A stretch of 64,000 nucleotides of DNA from Nocardiopsis sp. NRRL B-16309 (GCF_001279585.1 NZ_LGEC01000092.1:193937-257936), one strand, 5' to 3'. Positions 1 to 8,841 are shown, counted from the first letter of the stretch. Translations and numbers: made by a program. The notes: a model not told the origin generated them from the sequence alone.

Positions 1-76
1 AGGGAGGCCGAACCAGAGCCAGGGGGTGAGCCCTGGGCGGTATGTTCCCCGCCGGTAACTATGATTCTTGGGCAAG

Positions 77-132
77 ATCCAAGACTTTTCCACCCGAAAT
101 CGTGTGAAGATCTTGGATTCTTTCCGTACTAT
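77..132 (+). promoter_or_regulatory. Promoter and probable autoregulatory operator of the 139 regulator
   Basis: A -10 box TACTAT lies at 127-132, exactly six bases before the ATG at 139, so the transcript would be leaderless. An inverted repeat, ATCCAAGA at 77-84 and TCTTGGAT at 111-118, brackets the expected -35 region, and its right arm falls between -35 and -10. This placement is what a self-repressing HTH regulator would use. The dyad is seen directly; the operator role is inferred. Confidence 0.55.
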
Positions 133-138
133 GAACGC

Positions 139-1614
139 ATGGCGTACTTTGGTGCTGAAGAAATACCGTCTTTGACGGGTGACCTAGATCTCGTTACCTT
201 CGGGCAGCGGCTCCGTCATCTGCGCCGTGCGCGCGGTCTGACCCTCTCTGACCTGGGGGAACGCGTGGGGCGGGCACCCTCGCAGCTGTCCCTGCTGGAG
301 AACGGCAAACGTGAACCGAAGCTCTCCCTGCTCACGTCCCTTGCCTCCGCCCTCGGCGTCTCGGTCGAGGAACTTCTCTCGAAGCAGCCCCCGAGCCGGC
401 GCGCCCAGCTGGAGATCACCGTCGAGGAGGCCCAGCGCGACCCCCTCTACCAGGCGCTGAACCTGCCGCACCTGAAGGTCGGCAAGCGGGTCCCCAACGA
501 CGTGCTCGAACACATCGTGGGCCTGTACGACGAACTCAAGCGGCGCCACGCCAAGCCGACGGCCACCCCGGAGGAGGCCCGGCGGGCCAACGCCGACCTG
601 CGCCGCCAGATGCGCGAGCGCGGCAACTACTTCGAGAACATCGAGAAGGCCGCGGCCGAGACCCTCGCCGCCGTCAACTACACCGCGGGGGCGCTGTCGC
701 AGGGGCAGATCCTCGCGATCGCCACCCACCACGGTTTCGCGCTGAAGTACGTGCAGGACCTGCCCCGCTCCGTGCGCTCGCTGACCGACCACATCAACCG
801 GCGCATCTACCTCAAGCGCGAGACGACCCTGGGCATGCACAGCCCCCGCACGATCCTGCTGCAGACCCTGGGCCACGTCATCCTCGGGCACGGCCAGCCC
901 CGCGACTTCGGCGACTTCCTGCGCCAGCGGGTGGAGGCCAACTACTTCGCGGCGGCCGTCCTCATCCCCGAGTCCACCGCCGTCACCTACCTCCAGGAGG
1001 CCAAGCAGGCCCGCGACCTGTCCGTGGAGGACCTGCGCGACGTCTACTCCGTCTCCTACGAGATGGCCGCCCACCGGTTCACGAACCTGGCCCACCGCCA
1101 CCTGGACCTGGTCTGCCACTTCATCCGCAACGACGAGACCGGCATCATCTACAAGGCCTACGAGAACGACGGGCTGGTCTTCCCGACCGACGACACCGGC
1201 GCCATCGAGGGCCAGCGCATGTGCCGCCAGTGGTCGGGCCGCCAGGTGTTCGCCTCCCCGGACCGCTACTCGATCTACTACCAGTACACGGACAAGCCCA
1301 ACGGCACGCACTGGTGCGTGGCGCACGTGGACCCCAGCCGCGAGCGCAACTTCGCCATCACCCTGGGCGTGCCCTACAAGGAGTCCCGCTGGTTCCGCGG
1401 CCGGGAGACGACCAACCGGACCAAGTCCAACTGCCCCAACGGCGAGTGCTGCGTGCGGCCGCCCGCCGATCTGGCCGCCCGCTGGGAGGGCAACGTGTGG
1501 CCGTCCGCGCGAGCCCACTCCCACGTGCTGTCGGCCCTGCCCTCGGGCACGTTCCCCGGCGTGGACGAGCACGATGTGTACACCTTCCTGGAGAACCACA
1601 GCCGCGAGCCCTGA
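139..1614 (+). CDS. XRE-family regulator with ImmA/IrrE-like and fatty-acid-regulator C-terminal domains
   Basis: Predicted cytoplasmic transcription factor of 491 aa. An XRE helix-turn-helix occupies about residues 21-80 (FGQRLRHLRRARGLTLSDLG onward). The central region resembles the ImmA/IrrE peptidase fold, but the HExxH zinc motif is degenerate (GHVILGH), so proteolysis is doubtful. The C-terminal third, with a cysteine cluster CPNGECC, matches the short-chain acyl regulator family (RamB/MceR-like) of actinobacteria, which control acetate, propionate or fatty-acid genes. An in-frame ATG exists at 61, but the -10 box and dyad lie inside that extension and no Shine-Dalgarno precedes it, so 139 is preferred. 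The acyl-CoA dehydrogenase nearby is a plausible but unproven target. Confidence 0.85.
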   Translation: MAYFGAEEIPSLTGDLDLVTFGQRLRHLRRARGLTLSDLGERVGRAPSQLSLLENGKREPKLSLLTSLASALGVSVEELLSKQPPSRRAQLEITVEEAQRDPLYQALNLPHLKVGKRVPNDVLEHIVGLYDELKRRHAKPTATPEEARRANADLRRQMRERGNYFENIEKAAAETLAAVNYTAGALSQGQILAIATHHGFALKYVQDLPRSVRSLTDHINRRIYLKRETTLGMHSPRTILLQTLGHVILGHGQPRDFGDFLRQRVEANYFAAAVLIPESTAVTYLQEAKQARDLSVEDLRDVYSVSYEMAAHRFTNLAHRHLDLVCHFIRNDETGIIYKAYENDGLVFPTDDTGAIEGQRMCRQWSGRQVFASPDRYSIYYQYTDKPNGTHWCVAHVDPSRERNFAITLGVPYKESRWFRGRETTNRTKSNCPNGECCVRPPADLAARWEGNVWPSARAHSHVLSALPSGTFPGVDEHDVYTFLENHSREP

Positions 1615-1662
1615 GCGGCGCTGGACCGGCGCCAGGGCGGCGGCGGGACGCGGGAGGAGAGG

Positions 1663-1693
1663 GACGGGCCGGAGCCGAGGGCTCCGGCCCGTC
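1663..1693 (+). terminator. Strong hairpin after the XRE regulator
   Basis: A perfect 13-bp stem (1663-1675 paired with 1681-1693) closes a 5-base loop about 50 bases after the regulator stop. There is no T tract, as is common for actinobacterial terminators. Confidence 0.6.
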
Positions 1694-1817
1694 GCTGTGT
1701 GCGCCCCGGGTTGCGCGCGGTAGGCGATATCCCGGTCCTGACCTCGTAAATCTCTGATCAACGGGCTTTCGGGGCCAGGGCCCGGTCCGGGACCATCACC
1801 CGTGTGGGGTGAGGCTG

Positions 1818-3038
1818 ATGGGCTTCGATCCGATGTACGTCATCACGGTGACCGCCGCCACGGCCGTGGTCGCCGTCGCGGCCACGGTCGCGGTCATCGT
1901 GTGGCTGATGCGCCACGCGCAGCGGCCGGCGGCCGCCGTGAACCGCAAGCTCGACGACGTGCGCCGCAGTGTCGAGCGGACCCACGCCACGCGCGCGGCG
2001 GACGCCGCCCGGCGGAGGACCCGGGAACGGTACGCCGCACGCGGGAGGCGCGCCCGGGACGGTGCAGCGGCCTTCGCGGCGGCGGTGCGCGGGCGGGGCC
2101 GCCGGACCGCCCTGCGGGTCCGGTCGGCGGCGGCGCTGCCCGCGGCCGTCCGGCCGGACGGTTCGCGGTGGGTGGCGAGTTGCCGCCGGGTCGCCCGGTC
2201 GCGACGGCCGCGGTGGGTGGCGAGCGCCCACAGGGGTGTTGGACCGGAGCGTTCGCGGCGGGTGGTGAGTGATCACCGGGTTGCCAGGTCGAGGGGTTCG
2301 TCGCGTATCGCGAGTGCCAGCCGGGCCGCCCGGTCGGGGGGTTCGCGGCGCGCGCCGTCCGACCACACGGTCGCCGTCGTGGGAGCGCTCGGTGCGGCCG
2401 CGGCGGTGGCGTTCGGTCTGCTCTACGCGGGCTCGGAGGCGGCGCCGGGTTCCGACGAATCCGCTTCCCCGGCGGCCGGGACCGTGCCCCTGGCCGACCC
2501 CGACCCACTGGTGCCCGCGCCCACGACCGATCCGGACGACGCCGTTCCGGGCGTTCCCCGGCTGAGCGCGGTGACGGGGACGGTGTCCGGTTCCCCCGTT
2601 CCGGACGTGTCCGCCGAGCCGACCGGGAACGGCGACCCGCCGTCCGCGGAGGCCGGGGGAGCCGCGCCGGGGACGGACGCGCCACCCTCGGACCCCGAGA
2701 CCCCGCCGACCGGGGACGGCACCGGGACGGATCCCGGCTCCGGTGAGGGGTCGCAGGGCGCCCCGCCGACCCCGGAGCCGGAGCCCTCGGAGCCATCCCA
2801 GCCCTCGGAACCCTCGGCGCCGCCGTCGTCCGGGCAGCCCTCGCCGCCCGGCTCGGAGCCACCGGACGAGCCCGCTCCGCCCGAGGACCCCGCGCCCGAG
2901 GACCCCGCGCCGCCTGAGGAGACCTCTCCGGGCACGGGGCCGTCCCAGAGCGCGGAGCCCGCGCCCGATCGGTCCGGATCGCCCAGCGCGGACCCCGCGC
3001 CGTCGACGCCTTCGGGCGATGACGGTTCCGGGTTCTGA
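1818..3038 (+). CDS. Two-pass membrane protein with long Pro/Glu/Ser-rich tail
   Basis: Unrecognised protein of about 406 aa. A hydrophobic segment near the N-terminus (YVITVTAATAVVAVAATVAV) is followed by about 150 Arg/Ala-rich residues, a second hydrophobic segment (VAVVGALGAAAAVAFGLLYA), and roughly 200 residues of low-complexity Pro, Glu, Ser, Gly and Asp. The tail after the second helix is probably extracytoplasmic and the basic middle cytoplasmic. The ATG at 1818 sits just after a GGTGAG Shine-Dalgarno; a GTG at 1809 overlaps that site. The opposite strand is also open here because of base composition, but only this frame gives coherent membrane segments. Function unknown. Confidence 0.6.
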   Translation: MGFDPMYVITVTAATAVVAVAATVAVIVWLMRHAQRPAAAVNRKLDDVRRSVERTHATRAADAARRRTRERYAARGRRARDGAAAFAAAVRGRGRRTALRVRSAAALPAAVRPDGSRWVASCRRVARSRRPRWVASAHRGVGPERSRRVVSDHRVARSRGSSRIASASRAARSGGSRRAPSDHTVAVVGALGAAAAVAFGLLYAGSEAAPGSDESASPAAGTVPLADPDPLVPAPTTDPDDAVPGVPRLSAVTGTVSGSPVPDVSAEPTGNGDPPSAEAGGAAPGTDAPPSDPETPPTGDGTGTDPGSGEGSQGAPPTPEPEPSEPSQPSEPSAPPSSGQPSPPGSEPPDEPAPPEDPAPEDPAPPEETSPGTGPSQSAEPAPDRSGSPSADPAPSTPSGDDGSGF

Positions 3039-3117
3039 CCGGTCCGAGCGCGGTCCGGGGCGCGTGGGCGGTGTGCGCCCCTCGTTCATCCGGTGGTCGA
3101 CTCCGGAGGAGCCGTCC

Positions 3118-3136
3118 GTGTTACCGTTGGTAACAC
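3118..3136 (+). promoter_or_regulatory. Perfect palindrome upstream of acyl-CoA dehydrogenase
   Basis: GTGTTACCGTTGGTAACAC has two perfect 8-bp arms around GTT and ends 47 bases before the acyl-CoA dehydrogenase ATG. It looks like a TetR-type operator, as is common for actinobacterial fatty-acid genes. No adjacent TetR gene is present, so the regulator would be encoded elsewhere. Confidence 0.6.
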
Positions 3137-3183
3137 GCATTGGCCGCCCTTCCCCCCGGAGGGGCCGACAAAGGATGTAGCGC

Positions 3184-4413
3184 ATGAGTGAGGCCACCGC
3201 GCCCGCCTTCAGCCTGGAACTCAGCGAGGATGTTCGCGACGTCCGGGACTGGGCCCACGGGTTCGCCGCCGACGTCATCCGCCCCGCCGCCGCCGAATGG
3301 GACGAGCGGGAGCAGACCCCCTGGCCGATCATCCAGGAGGCCGCCAAGATCGGCCTGTACTCCCTCGACTTCTTCGCCAACCAGTGGCTGGAGCCCAGCG
3401 GGCTCGGCATCCCCGTCGCCTTCGAGGAGCTGTACTGGGGCGACCCGGGCATCGCCCTCTCGCTGACCGGCACCGGTCTGGCGGCCGTGTCGGTGGCGGC
3501 CAACGGCACCCAGGAACAGCTGCTGGAGTGGACGCCGCAGATGTTCGGCACCGCCGACGACGTCAAGCTCGCGGCCTTCTGTTCCTCGGAACCCGACGCG
3601 GGCAGCGACGTCTCGGCGATCCGCACCCGCGCCGTGTACGACCAGGCCAAGGACGAGTGGGTGATCAACGGGACCAAGACGTGGGCCACCAACGGCGGTA
3701 TCGCCGACGTGCACGTGGTCGTGGCCTCCGTCGAGCCCGAGTTCGGCTCACGGGGCCAGGCGACGTTCATCGTGCCGCCGCACACCCCGGGGCTGAGCCA
3801 GGGGCAGAAGTTCGCCAAGCACGGCATCCGCGCCTCGCACACGGCCGAGGTCGTGCTCAAGGACGTCCGGGTGCCGGGTTCGTGCCTGCTCGGCGGCAAG
3901 GAGAAGCTGGACGAGCGCCTCGCCCGTGTCCGCGAGGGCAAGCGCTCCAACGGCCAGGCCGCGATGAAGACCTTCGAGGCCTCCCGCCCGAGCGTCGGCG
4001 CCATGGCGGTCGGCTGCGCCCGCGCCGCCTACGAGTACGCGCTGGAGTACTCGACCCAGCGCGAGCAGTTCGGCAGACCCATCGGCGACAACCAGGGCGT
4101 GGCGTTCCTGCTCGCCGAGATGGCCACCCGCATCGACGCCGCCCGCCTGCTGGTCTGGCGCGCCGCGTGGATGGCCCGCAACAACAAGGACTTCGACCGG
4201 GCGCAGGGCTCCATGAGCAAGCTCTACGCCAGCGAGACCGCCACGTTCGTCACCCAGAACGCCGTGCGCATCCTGGGCGGCAACGGCTACACGCGCGAGT
4301 ACCCGGTGGAGCGCTGGCACCGCGACGCGACGATCTTCACGATCTTCGAGGGCGCGAGCGAGATCCAGAAGCTCATCATCGGCCGCCAGATCACCGGCCT
4401 GCCCGTGCGGTGA
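3184..4413 (+). CDS. Acyl-CoA dehydrogenase
   Basis: FAD-dependent enzyme that makes the trans-2 double bond in acyl-CoA during beta-oxidation or branched-chain acid breakdown. The 409-aa length is normal for the family. Seen are the FAD/substrate signature AAFCSSEPDAGSDVS, the WATNGG segment, the REQFGRPIGDNQGVAF segment, and the C-terminal IFEGASEIQKL motif with the probable catalytic base Glu389. The ATG follows a weak AAGGATG site. The last 31 bases, including the stop codon, are the left copy of a direct repeat that bounds the downstream prophage; insertion left the gene intact. The substrate cannot be read from sequence. Confidence 0.93.
   Translation: MSEATAPAFSLELSEDVRDVRDWAHGFAADVIRPAAAEWDEREQTPWPIIQEAAKIGLYSLDFFANQWLEPSGLGIPVAFEELYWGDPGIALSLTGTGLAAVSVAANGTQEQLLEWTPQMFGTADDVKLAAFCSSEPDAGSDVSAIRTRAVYDQAKDEWVINGTKTWATNGGIADVHVVVASVEPEFGSRGQATFIVPPHTPGLSQGQKFAKHGIRASHTAEVVLKDVRVPGSCLLGGKEKLDERLARVREGKRSNGQAAMKTFEASRPSVGAMAVGCARAAYEYALEYSTQREQFGRPIGDNQGVAFLLAEMATRIDAARLLVWRAAWMARNNKDFDRAQGSMSKLYASETATFVTQNAVRILGGNGYTREYPVERWHRDATIFTIFEGASEIQKLIIGRQITGLPVR
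4383..4413 (+). other. attL core, 31-bp direct repeat
   Basis: The last 31 bases of the acyl-CoA dehydrogenase gene (CCGCCAGATCACCGGCCTGC, then CCGTGCGGTGA) recur exactly at 23497-23527. Flanking bases differ on both sides (G versus C on the left, T versus G on the right). Because phage structural genes lie between the copies, this is read as an attachment-site duplication with the core at the 3' end of a host gene. Confidence 0.8.
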
Positions 4414-4496
4414 TGTTCGTGCAGGTGAGAGCATCGGTTTCGTAAGTGTGTTCTAGATCTCGAACGGGTCGTGTGCGTTTGGTGAACGAGGAATAG

Positions 4497-4576
4497 TTAC
4501 CGCTCATTACCGGCATTTTACCGCCCGTTCCCGCACGGGTGTTGCCGATCCTGTTACCGGCAACACTGGCAACAGG
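4497..4576 (+). repeat. TTACCG repeat array and overlapping dyads beside attL
   Basis: TTACCG begins at 4497, 4507 and 4518 (10- and 11-bp spacing, one helical turn) and again at 4554, with a TTGCCG variant at 4542. Overlapping this are two inverted repeats: GTGTTGCCG at 4539-4547 with CGGCAACAC at 4558-4566, and CCTGTT at 4550-4555 with AACAGG at 4571-4576. The phased array starts 84 bases inside attL. Arm-type integrase sites or a phage operator are both possible. Confidence 0.55.
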
Positions 4577-5187
4577 CCAGTTCACAGAAGGTACGAAGAA
4601 CAGGACGCGCCGAACACGCTGACGCAGGCACCACGGCGGTGGAGGGCTGTGCCGCTCAACACCAGACGAAGGGATGTGGGGGCCGGGTGGGGAAGCGCCC
4701 GGCCTCTCTCACAGGTCGTTGATGAACGCGCTTTCCAGATGAGTGGGGAGCCGGTGCTCGGGCTGGACCTGGCGGGGGTGGAGCAGTGTGTCGGGGGAGA
4801 CGTGGTCTCACACGTTTCCGCCGGGCGGGCAGCCGAAGGGCACGAACCAGGCGTCGCGCTCGGAGAGATGAGGAAACCCATCGTTCACAGGACATCTCAT
4901 CCTTGTTCAAGCTCCCTGAACCTGGAAGACCTTCTGTTCGCCTCGTCAGGCAAAATATCCAAAAAGTCGATATTCGGGCTACCCGAAACCGACATGCCCC
5001 TGAGCTGCAGAATCCAGCCTCATGCAAATAGATGACACTCGACTCTTACCTGCAATTACGCACGACTTTGCTGGCCAGGCCCAGCATGTCCTAAATACAG
5101 GAAATCGAACATGCCATTGACATGCCAACACCAAATGTTATGGTGCTCAGGGTTCGAAAGAATATTCCCCTGCAGAGAGCGACCTTC
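4577..5187. other. Gene-poor left end of the prophage
   Basis: No convincing complete gene. On the minus strand a 26-codon frame with a GTG start (4888 down to 4808) continues in frame after its stop to another stop at 4709-4711. This could be the eroded end of a lost gene. Base composition falls towards 5030-5190, leading into the AT-richer cargo genes. Confidence 0.4.
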
Positions 5188-6261
5188 GTGAGCAATATCC
5201 CCCCTATTTGGCAAAGTCGGATAGTGTCTGCCGTCTCATTGATCTCAGCCACGGCGATCCTGGCCTCCTCGGCGCCTGCGATGGCCCAGGAGAGATCACC
5301 AGAAGAGCCAGAGATCACAGCTGAGAGAATCCCCATCTCCGAACTGGACATCAATAGCTCCCCGTCCGAGAACATCGAAGCCGTGTCCCTCGCCCTGGAC
5401 AATGATGACCGCGCCGCTCGCGGCGTTGAAGCGGATGAGCTGAATTATGCGGTTATCGACGACCCCACGAGACCTGAAGGGGAGATTGAGGTCGTCTGGG
5501 ACGATGGAATCATCCCAGCTTCTGTGGATATCGCTCATGCGGACTTCGGAGAGTACGGCGGCCAGCGCGGTGTCGGTGTCCTGATCGAGGAAGATCCCGA
5601 GAACGCCCCAAGTGGGGTTACCCGCAGCAGCGACAACCCCATCGCGGTTCCGGATAACATGTACCTGGACCACATGTTCTGTCTCGATTTCTTTTACGAA
5701 CCGGACTACCCCGCAGACGAGGACGAACCCTCGACGAATCAAGAACACCACCTGACTACGTGCTACGAGAAGTACGCTGAAGCGGGCACCGACCTGTGGG
5801 GCTACTACAGGAGAGCCACGTGGACGAATGCCATCGGCAGCGAGGTGCTGTACAAGCCTCGACTGGTCGATTTCTCCGCTCGTACTCAACCTTGGGAGGG
5901 CACCGAGGGACACGTGCAGCGGATGGTGGACTGGGCACCGGTCGCCCCCGAGAGCTCGTGCACCGCTGGCGCATCGGTGACCATCGGTGCTGGCGGAACA
6001 GGTCTCACTTTCCCAACATCTAACTGCCAGGATACGTGGGTCGACGCCATTCCGAGCCAGGGAAAAATGGGTCAGATCTTCGAAGGTGAGGTGAGGAGGC
6101 AGAAGACCTTGGACTACGGCATGCTCTTCGAAGCCGATAACACCTCGGTGGTCCCGACTCTGTCCGACTACGCTTGGGCCGAGGTGAACTACCGCGGCCC
6201 GCAGGGAACGACAGGCGAGGACTTCACACTGTGGACGGATCTCGGTTGGGTTCCGTGGTAG
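5188..6261 (+). CDS. Secreted protein of unknown function
   Basis: A protein of about 357 aa with a signal peptide: basic start, hydrophobic core IVSAVSLISATAILASSA, and an Ala-Met-Ala cleavage site before QERS. The mature part is acidic and has several cysteines (for example DHMFCLDFF, TTCYEKY, ESSCTAG, TSNCQD) that could form disulphides outside the cell. No family is recognised. The GTG at 5188 places the signal sequence normally; ATG codons at 5122 and 5140 would add 16-22 residues. Codon use is less GC-biased than in the surrounding chromosome, which fits acquired cargo. A hairpin follows it and an exported Kelch-like lipoprotein is next, so the two may act together at the cell surface. 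Confidence 0.7.
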   Translation: MSNIPPIWQSRIVSAVSLISATAILASSAPAMAQERSPEEPEITAERIPISELDINSSPSENIEAVSLALDNDDRAARGVEADELNYAVIDDPTRPEGEIEVVWDDGIIPASVDIAHADFGEYGGQRGVGVLIEEDPENAPSGVTRSSDNPIAVPDNMYLDHMFCLDFFYEPDYPADEDEPSTNQEHHLTTCYEKYAEAGTDLWGYYRRATWTNAIGSEVLYKPRLVDFSARTQPWEGTEGHVQRMVDWAPVAPESSCTAGASVTIGAGGTGLTFPTSNCQDTWVDAIPSQGKMGQIFEGEVRRQKTLDYGMLFEADNTSVVPTLSDYAWAEVNYRGPQGTTGEDFTLWTDLGWVPW

Positions 6262-6289
6262 ACACGTAGTTCCATAGAATCCAACCATG

Positions 6290-6315
6290 GAGGGCTTCCG
6301 GATTCGGGAGCCCTC
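6290..6315 (+). terminator. Hairpin between the secreted protein and the lipoprotein
   Basis: An 11-bp stem with one G-U pair (6290-6300 with 6305-6315) and a GATT tetraloop, followed by TCTTGGTT. It lies between two cargo genes and probably separates their transcription. Confidence 0.6.
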
Positions 6316-6342
6316 TCTTGGTTCGTTCCGAAACCGGCGGAC

Positions 6343-7434
6343 ATGAAAACGAGAACACAGTATTCGGCGCTCCTGTCTTCGCTCCTCCTGATCACCGCCT
6401 GCTCTGACGAACCGTCTCCGCAGCAAGCATCATGGGAGATCATCCAGGAAGCTCCGATCCAGGGGCGAGAGGGCCATTCCGTCGTCTGGACCGGAGACGA
6501 AGTCATCGTCTGGGGTGGCCGCGCGGGCGACGAACTCGCCGACGGTGCTGCCTACGATCCTCACGCGGACACGTGGCGGACCATCGCCACGCCCTCTGGA
6601 TTTACCAGCCGCTACGGGCACACCGCTGTTTGGACCGGCGAGGAAATGCTCGTTACTCAGGGACGGAACGCGGCGGGCGCTGAGTCTGACGGCATGCTCT
6701 ACTCTCCCGACTCCGACACCTGGCGGGCCGCTGCCGCTGCCCCCGACATCACCGATACCGTCGACCACTTCGCGTTCGATGGGGGTGCCGTGGTGCTGTC
6801 AGAGGATGCGGTTCACCAATACGACGCCGACGCCGACGACTGGTCCTGGACAGAGACCGGATTTCCGGTGGTAGACGGCGCACTGATGGCGTCAGGACAG
6901 GTCGCCTTTGTCGGTATCGACGAAGGGCGAAGTCTGAGCTTTGGGGCAGCCGACCCAGTGTCGGGGGAGTATCAGCGCCTACCGTCGCAAGGGATCCAGG
7001 AAGGGCCATGGGATCGGGCCGCTCTCGTCGCCTCTGAACAGAACGAACTCTGGTTGGTCTCGGCCCGCAGCGAGAGTGATCGCACCTATCTCCACTCACT
7101 CAGGGAAGGAGACGAAGCCTGGACCCTGGAATACGAGGACGAATCCCAATATCTCCAAGCCTCCGAAGGCCTGGGCAATCCCGCCGATACGGTGCTCCTC
7201 ATCTGGGACCAGGGCGACCTCGTGTCGGTCCGGGCTGGAGCGATCGGGATCTTCGATACCGAAACCAGCACGCTCAGCACGTACCAGGCCGACAACGACG
7301 TAGCCCCCTGCCTCCTAGGGGGCTACACTGTGCTCGCCGACACGCAGCTAGTTTCCTGGTCGGGGCCGAGTTGCCGCAGTGACGCTCCGCTCAGCTATCC
7401 GGCGGAAGGACTCTCTGTGGAGCTTCCAAACTGA
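6343..7434 (+). CDS. Lipoprotein with Kelch-like repeats
   Basis: A 363-aa exported protein. The N-terminus has a lipoprotein signal, SLLLITAC, with the lipidated cysteine near residue 20. The rest holds Kelch-type blades: GREGHSVVWTGDEVIVWGG followed by AAYDPHADTWR, then RYGHTAVWTGEEMLV and LYSPDSDTWR, suggesting a beta-propeller anchored outside the membrane. Kelch propellers usually bind proteins or sugars. It follows the secreted protein gene in the same orientation inside the prophage. Whether it is phage cargo or a chromosomal gene trapped near attL cannot be decided from sequence. The binding partner is unknown. Confidence 0.72.
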   Translation: MKTRTQYSALLSSLLLITACSDEPSPQQASWEIIQEAPIQGREGHSVVWTGDEVIVWGGRAGDELADGAAYDPHADTWRTIATPSGFTSRYGHTAVWTGEEMLVTQGRNAAGAESDGMLYSPDSDTWRAAAAAPDITDTVDHFAFDGGAVVLSEDAVHQYDADADDWSWTETGFPVVDGALMASGQVAFVGIDEGRSLSFGAADPVSGEYQRLPSQGIQEGPWDRAALVASEQNELWLVSARSESDRTYLHSLREGDEAWTLEYEDESQYLQASEGLGNPADTVLLIWDQGDLVSVRAGAIGIFDTETSTLSTYQADNDVAPCLLGGYTVLADTQLVSWSGPSCRSDAPLSYPAEGLSVELPN

Positions 7435-7553
7435 ACCGTCCTGGGGTGCGGCAGCACATCGTGCCACGGTCACCCAACTGACACCGGTCAAGTGGGATCG
7501 GGCGCAGACCACGCACCCCTTGGAATTACTCATCCAGTGCTGTGGCCGGCAAC

Positions 7554-8758
7554 GTTCACCTGGGTGCCCTCACACCGCGATGGGTAGCGGTCGGCCTCCC
7601 CAACGAACACCCTTCTCGCTGCGCACCCGGGCGCGTTCTCGGCGTTGGGCCGCGAGCACGTCCGGGGCGCGGGCGTTGGCGTTGCGCCACCGCAGATAGG
7701 CGTGCAGGACCCGCGACTGGACCGTGTGGTTGGGATGGTGGGAGTTGGCGATGGTGAACTGGCGCAGCGGCCCGAAGTGCGCCTCCATCGGGTTGGCCCA
7801 GGAGGCGTAGGTCGGGGTGAAGCACAACTCGACCTTGTTGCGGCGGGCCCAAGCTCGGATCTTGGGGCCTTTGTGCGCGGACAGGTTGTCCATGATCACG
7901 TAGACGGGGGCGCCGTCCGGGCGGGCGGTGCGGATCGACTTGAGCGCGGTGAGCGTGTTCGCTCCGCCCTTGCGCTGGTGGTTGATGCCCCACAGGGTGT
8001 CGGAGCCCACCGAGTAGCAGCCGTGGAAGTAGGTGATGCCGTGTGTGCGCCGGTAGGTGGCCGGTATCCGGTGCGGGCGGCGGGCCCGGGACCAGCCCGA
8101 GCCCGCGGTGGGGCGGATGCCCAGGGGGCCGAACTCGTCGAAGGCGAAGACCCGGTCGGCGAAGTGTTCCATGACGTGCTCGATGTGGTCGAGCTTGGCA
8201 TCGGCCTCGGGGTCAGGCGAGTCCTTCCAGGTCGTGGTGCGCTGGAAGGTGATGCCGTGGCGGTGGAGCAGAGTCCGCAGGGTCTCGCGGCCGATGCGCA
8301 GGCCCGGCCCGGGCCGGTGGGCCAGGTAGGCGGCAAGCTTGCGCAGCGACCAGCGGGTGAAGGGCCGGCCCAGCTTGGCCGGTCGGGTCGTGGCCGTCTG
8401 GGTGACGAGTTCTTCCTCATCGGGGGTGAGCAGGCGGGGGCGGCTTCCCGCCCACTTAGGGTCCAGGCAGCCCAGTCCTTGGGTGTTGAAAGCGTGGATG
8501 ACCTCGCGCACGGTCTTTTCGTCAGCGGCGACCAGGCGGGCGATGACCGGGACGGTGTTGCCGCTGGAGGAGGCCAGGATGATCATCGCCCGCCGGTAGC
8601 GGACCGTGTTGGTACTGCCCCGGCGGACGATGCGTTGCAGTTTCTGGCCCTCGGGGTCGGTGAGTCTGCGGGCTTTGAGGGGTGCGGACACCGCGGCTCC
8701 CAGGGTTGACTGCTGGTGTTGCGGTCAACCCTGGCACCGATCACTCACCCGGGTGAAC
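7554..8758 (-). mobile_element. IS630-family insertion sequence
   Basis: About 1.2 kb, bounded by GTTCACCTGGGTG at 7554-7566 and its inverted copy at 8746-8758 (12 of 13 matching). One transposase fills it. A 10-bp dyad (8701-8710 with 8724-8733) lies just upstream of the transposase start. The flanks show no clear TA duplication, so the exact ends are uncertain. It interrupts a small minus-strand prophage gene at its right side. Confidence 0.7.
7570..8691 (-). CDS. IS630-family transposase
   Basis: A 373-aa DDE transposase, full length for IS630. An N-terminal helix-turn-helix region (ARLVAADEKTVREVIHAFN) is followed by a DDE catalytic core with the acidic residues visible in FAFDEFGPLG, YVIMDNLSAHKG and ASWANPMEAHFGPL. 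It cuts and pastes its element, normally at TA. The frame is intact, so the copy may still be active. The stop codon lies four bases from the left terminal repeat. Confidence 0.93.
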   Translation of the reverse strand: MSAPLKARRLTDPEGQKLQRIVRRGSTNTVRYRRAMIILASSSGNTVPVIARLVAADEKTVREVIHAFNTQGLGCLDPKWAGSRPRLLTPDEEELVTQTATTRPAKLGRPFTRWSLRKLAAYLAHRPGPGLRIGRETLRTLLHRHGITFQRTTTWKDSPDPEADAKLDHIEHVMEHFADRVFAFDEFGPLGIRPTAGSGWSRARRPHRIPATYRRTHGITYFHGCYSVGSDTLWGINHQRKGGANTLTALKSIRTARPDGAPVYVIMDNLSAHKGPKIRAWARRNKVELCFTPTYASWANPMEAHFGPLRQFTIANSHHPNHTVQSRVLHAYLRWRNANARAPDVLAAQRRERARVRSEKGVRWGGRPLPIAV

Positions 8759-8841
8759 TTTTCGGGCCACAGCACTAGGGCCTTCTTCAACGGCCCGACG
8801 AACCCGCCCACCTTGGAGGCCCGTTCGAGATCTTCGCGCAT
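8759..8841 (-). pseudogene. Small prophage gene truncated by the IS
   Basis: From an ATG at 8841, after a GGAAGG site, the frame reads MREDLERASKVGGFVGPLKK and then about eight more residues before entering the IS terminal repeat, where it ends at 8725. No clear continuation is found on the other side of the IS. It probably encoded a small phage protein; the function is not recognisable. Confidence 0.45.

Noticed and set aside
184..1761. Long minus-strand open frame opposite the XRE regulator
   Set aside because: Arg/Gly/Val-rich composition with no domain; it is the antisense of a clear regulator in high-GC DNA.
1758..4004. 748-codon minus-strand frame
   Set aside because: Covers the acyl-CoA dehydrogenase antisense; Arg-rich low complexity, no start signal.
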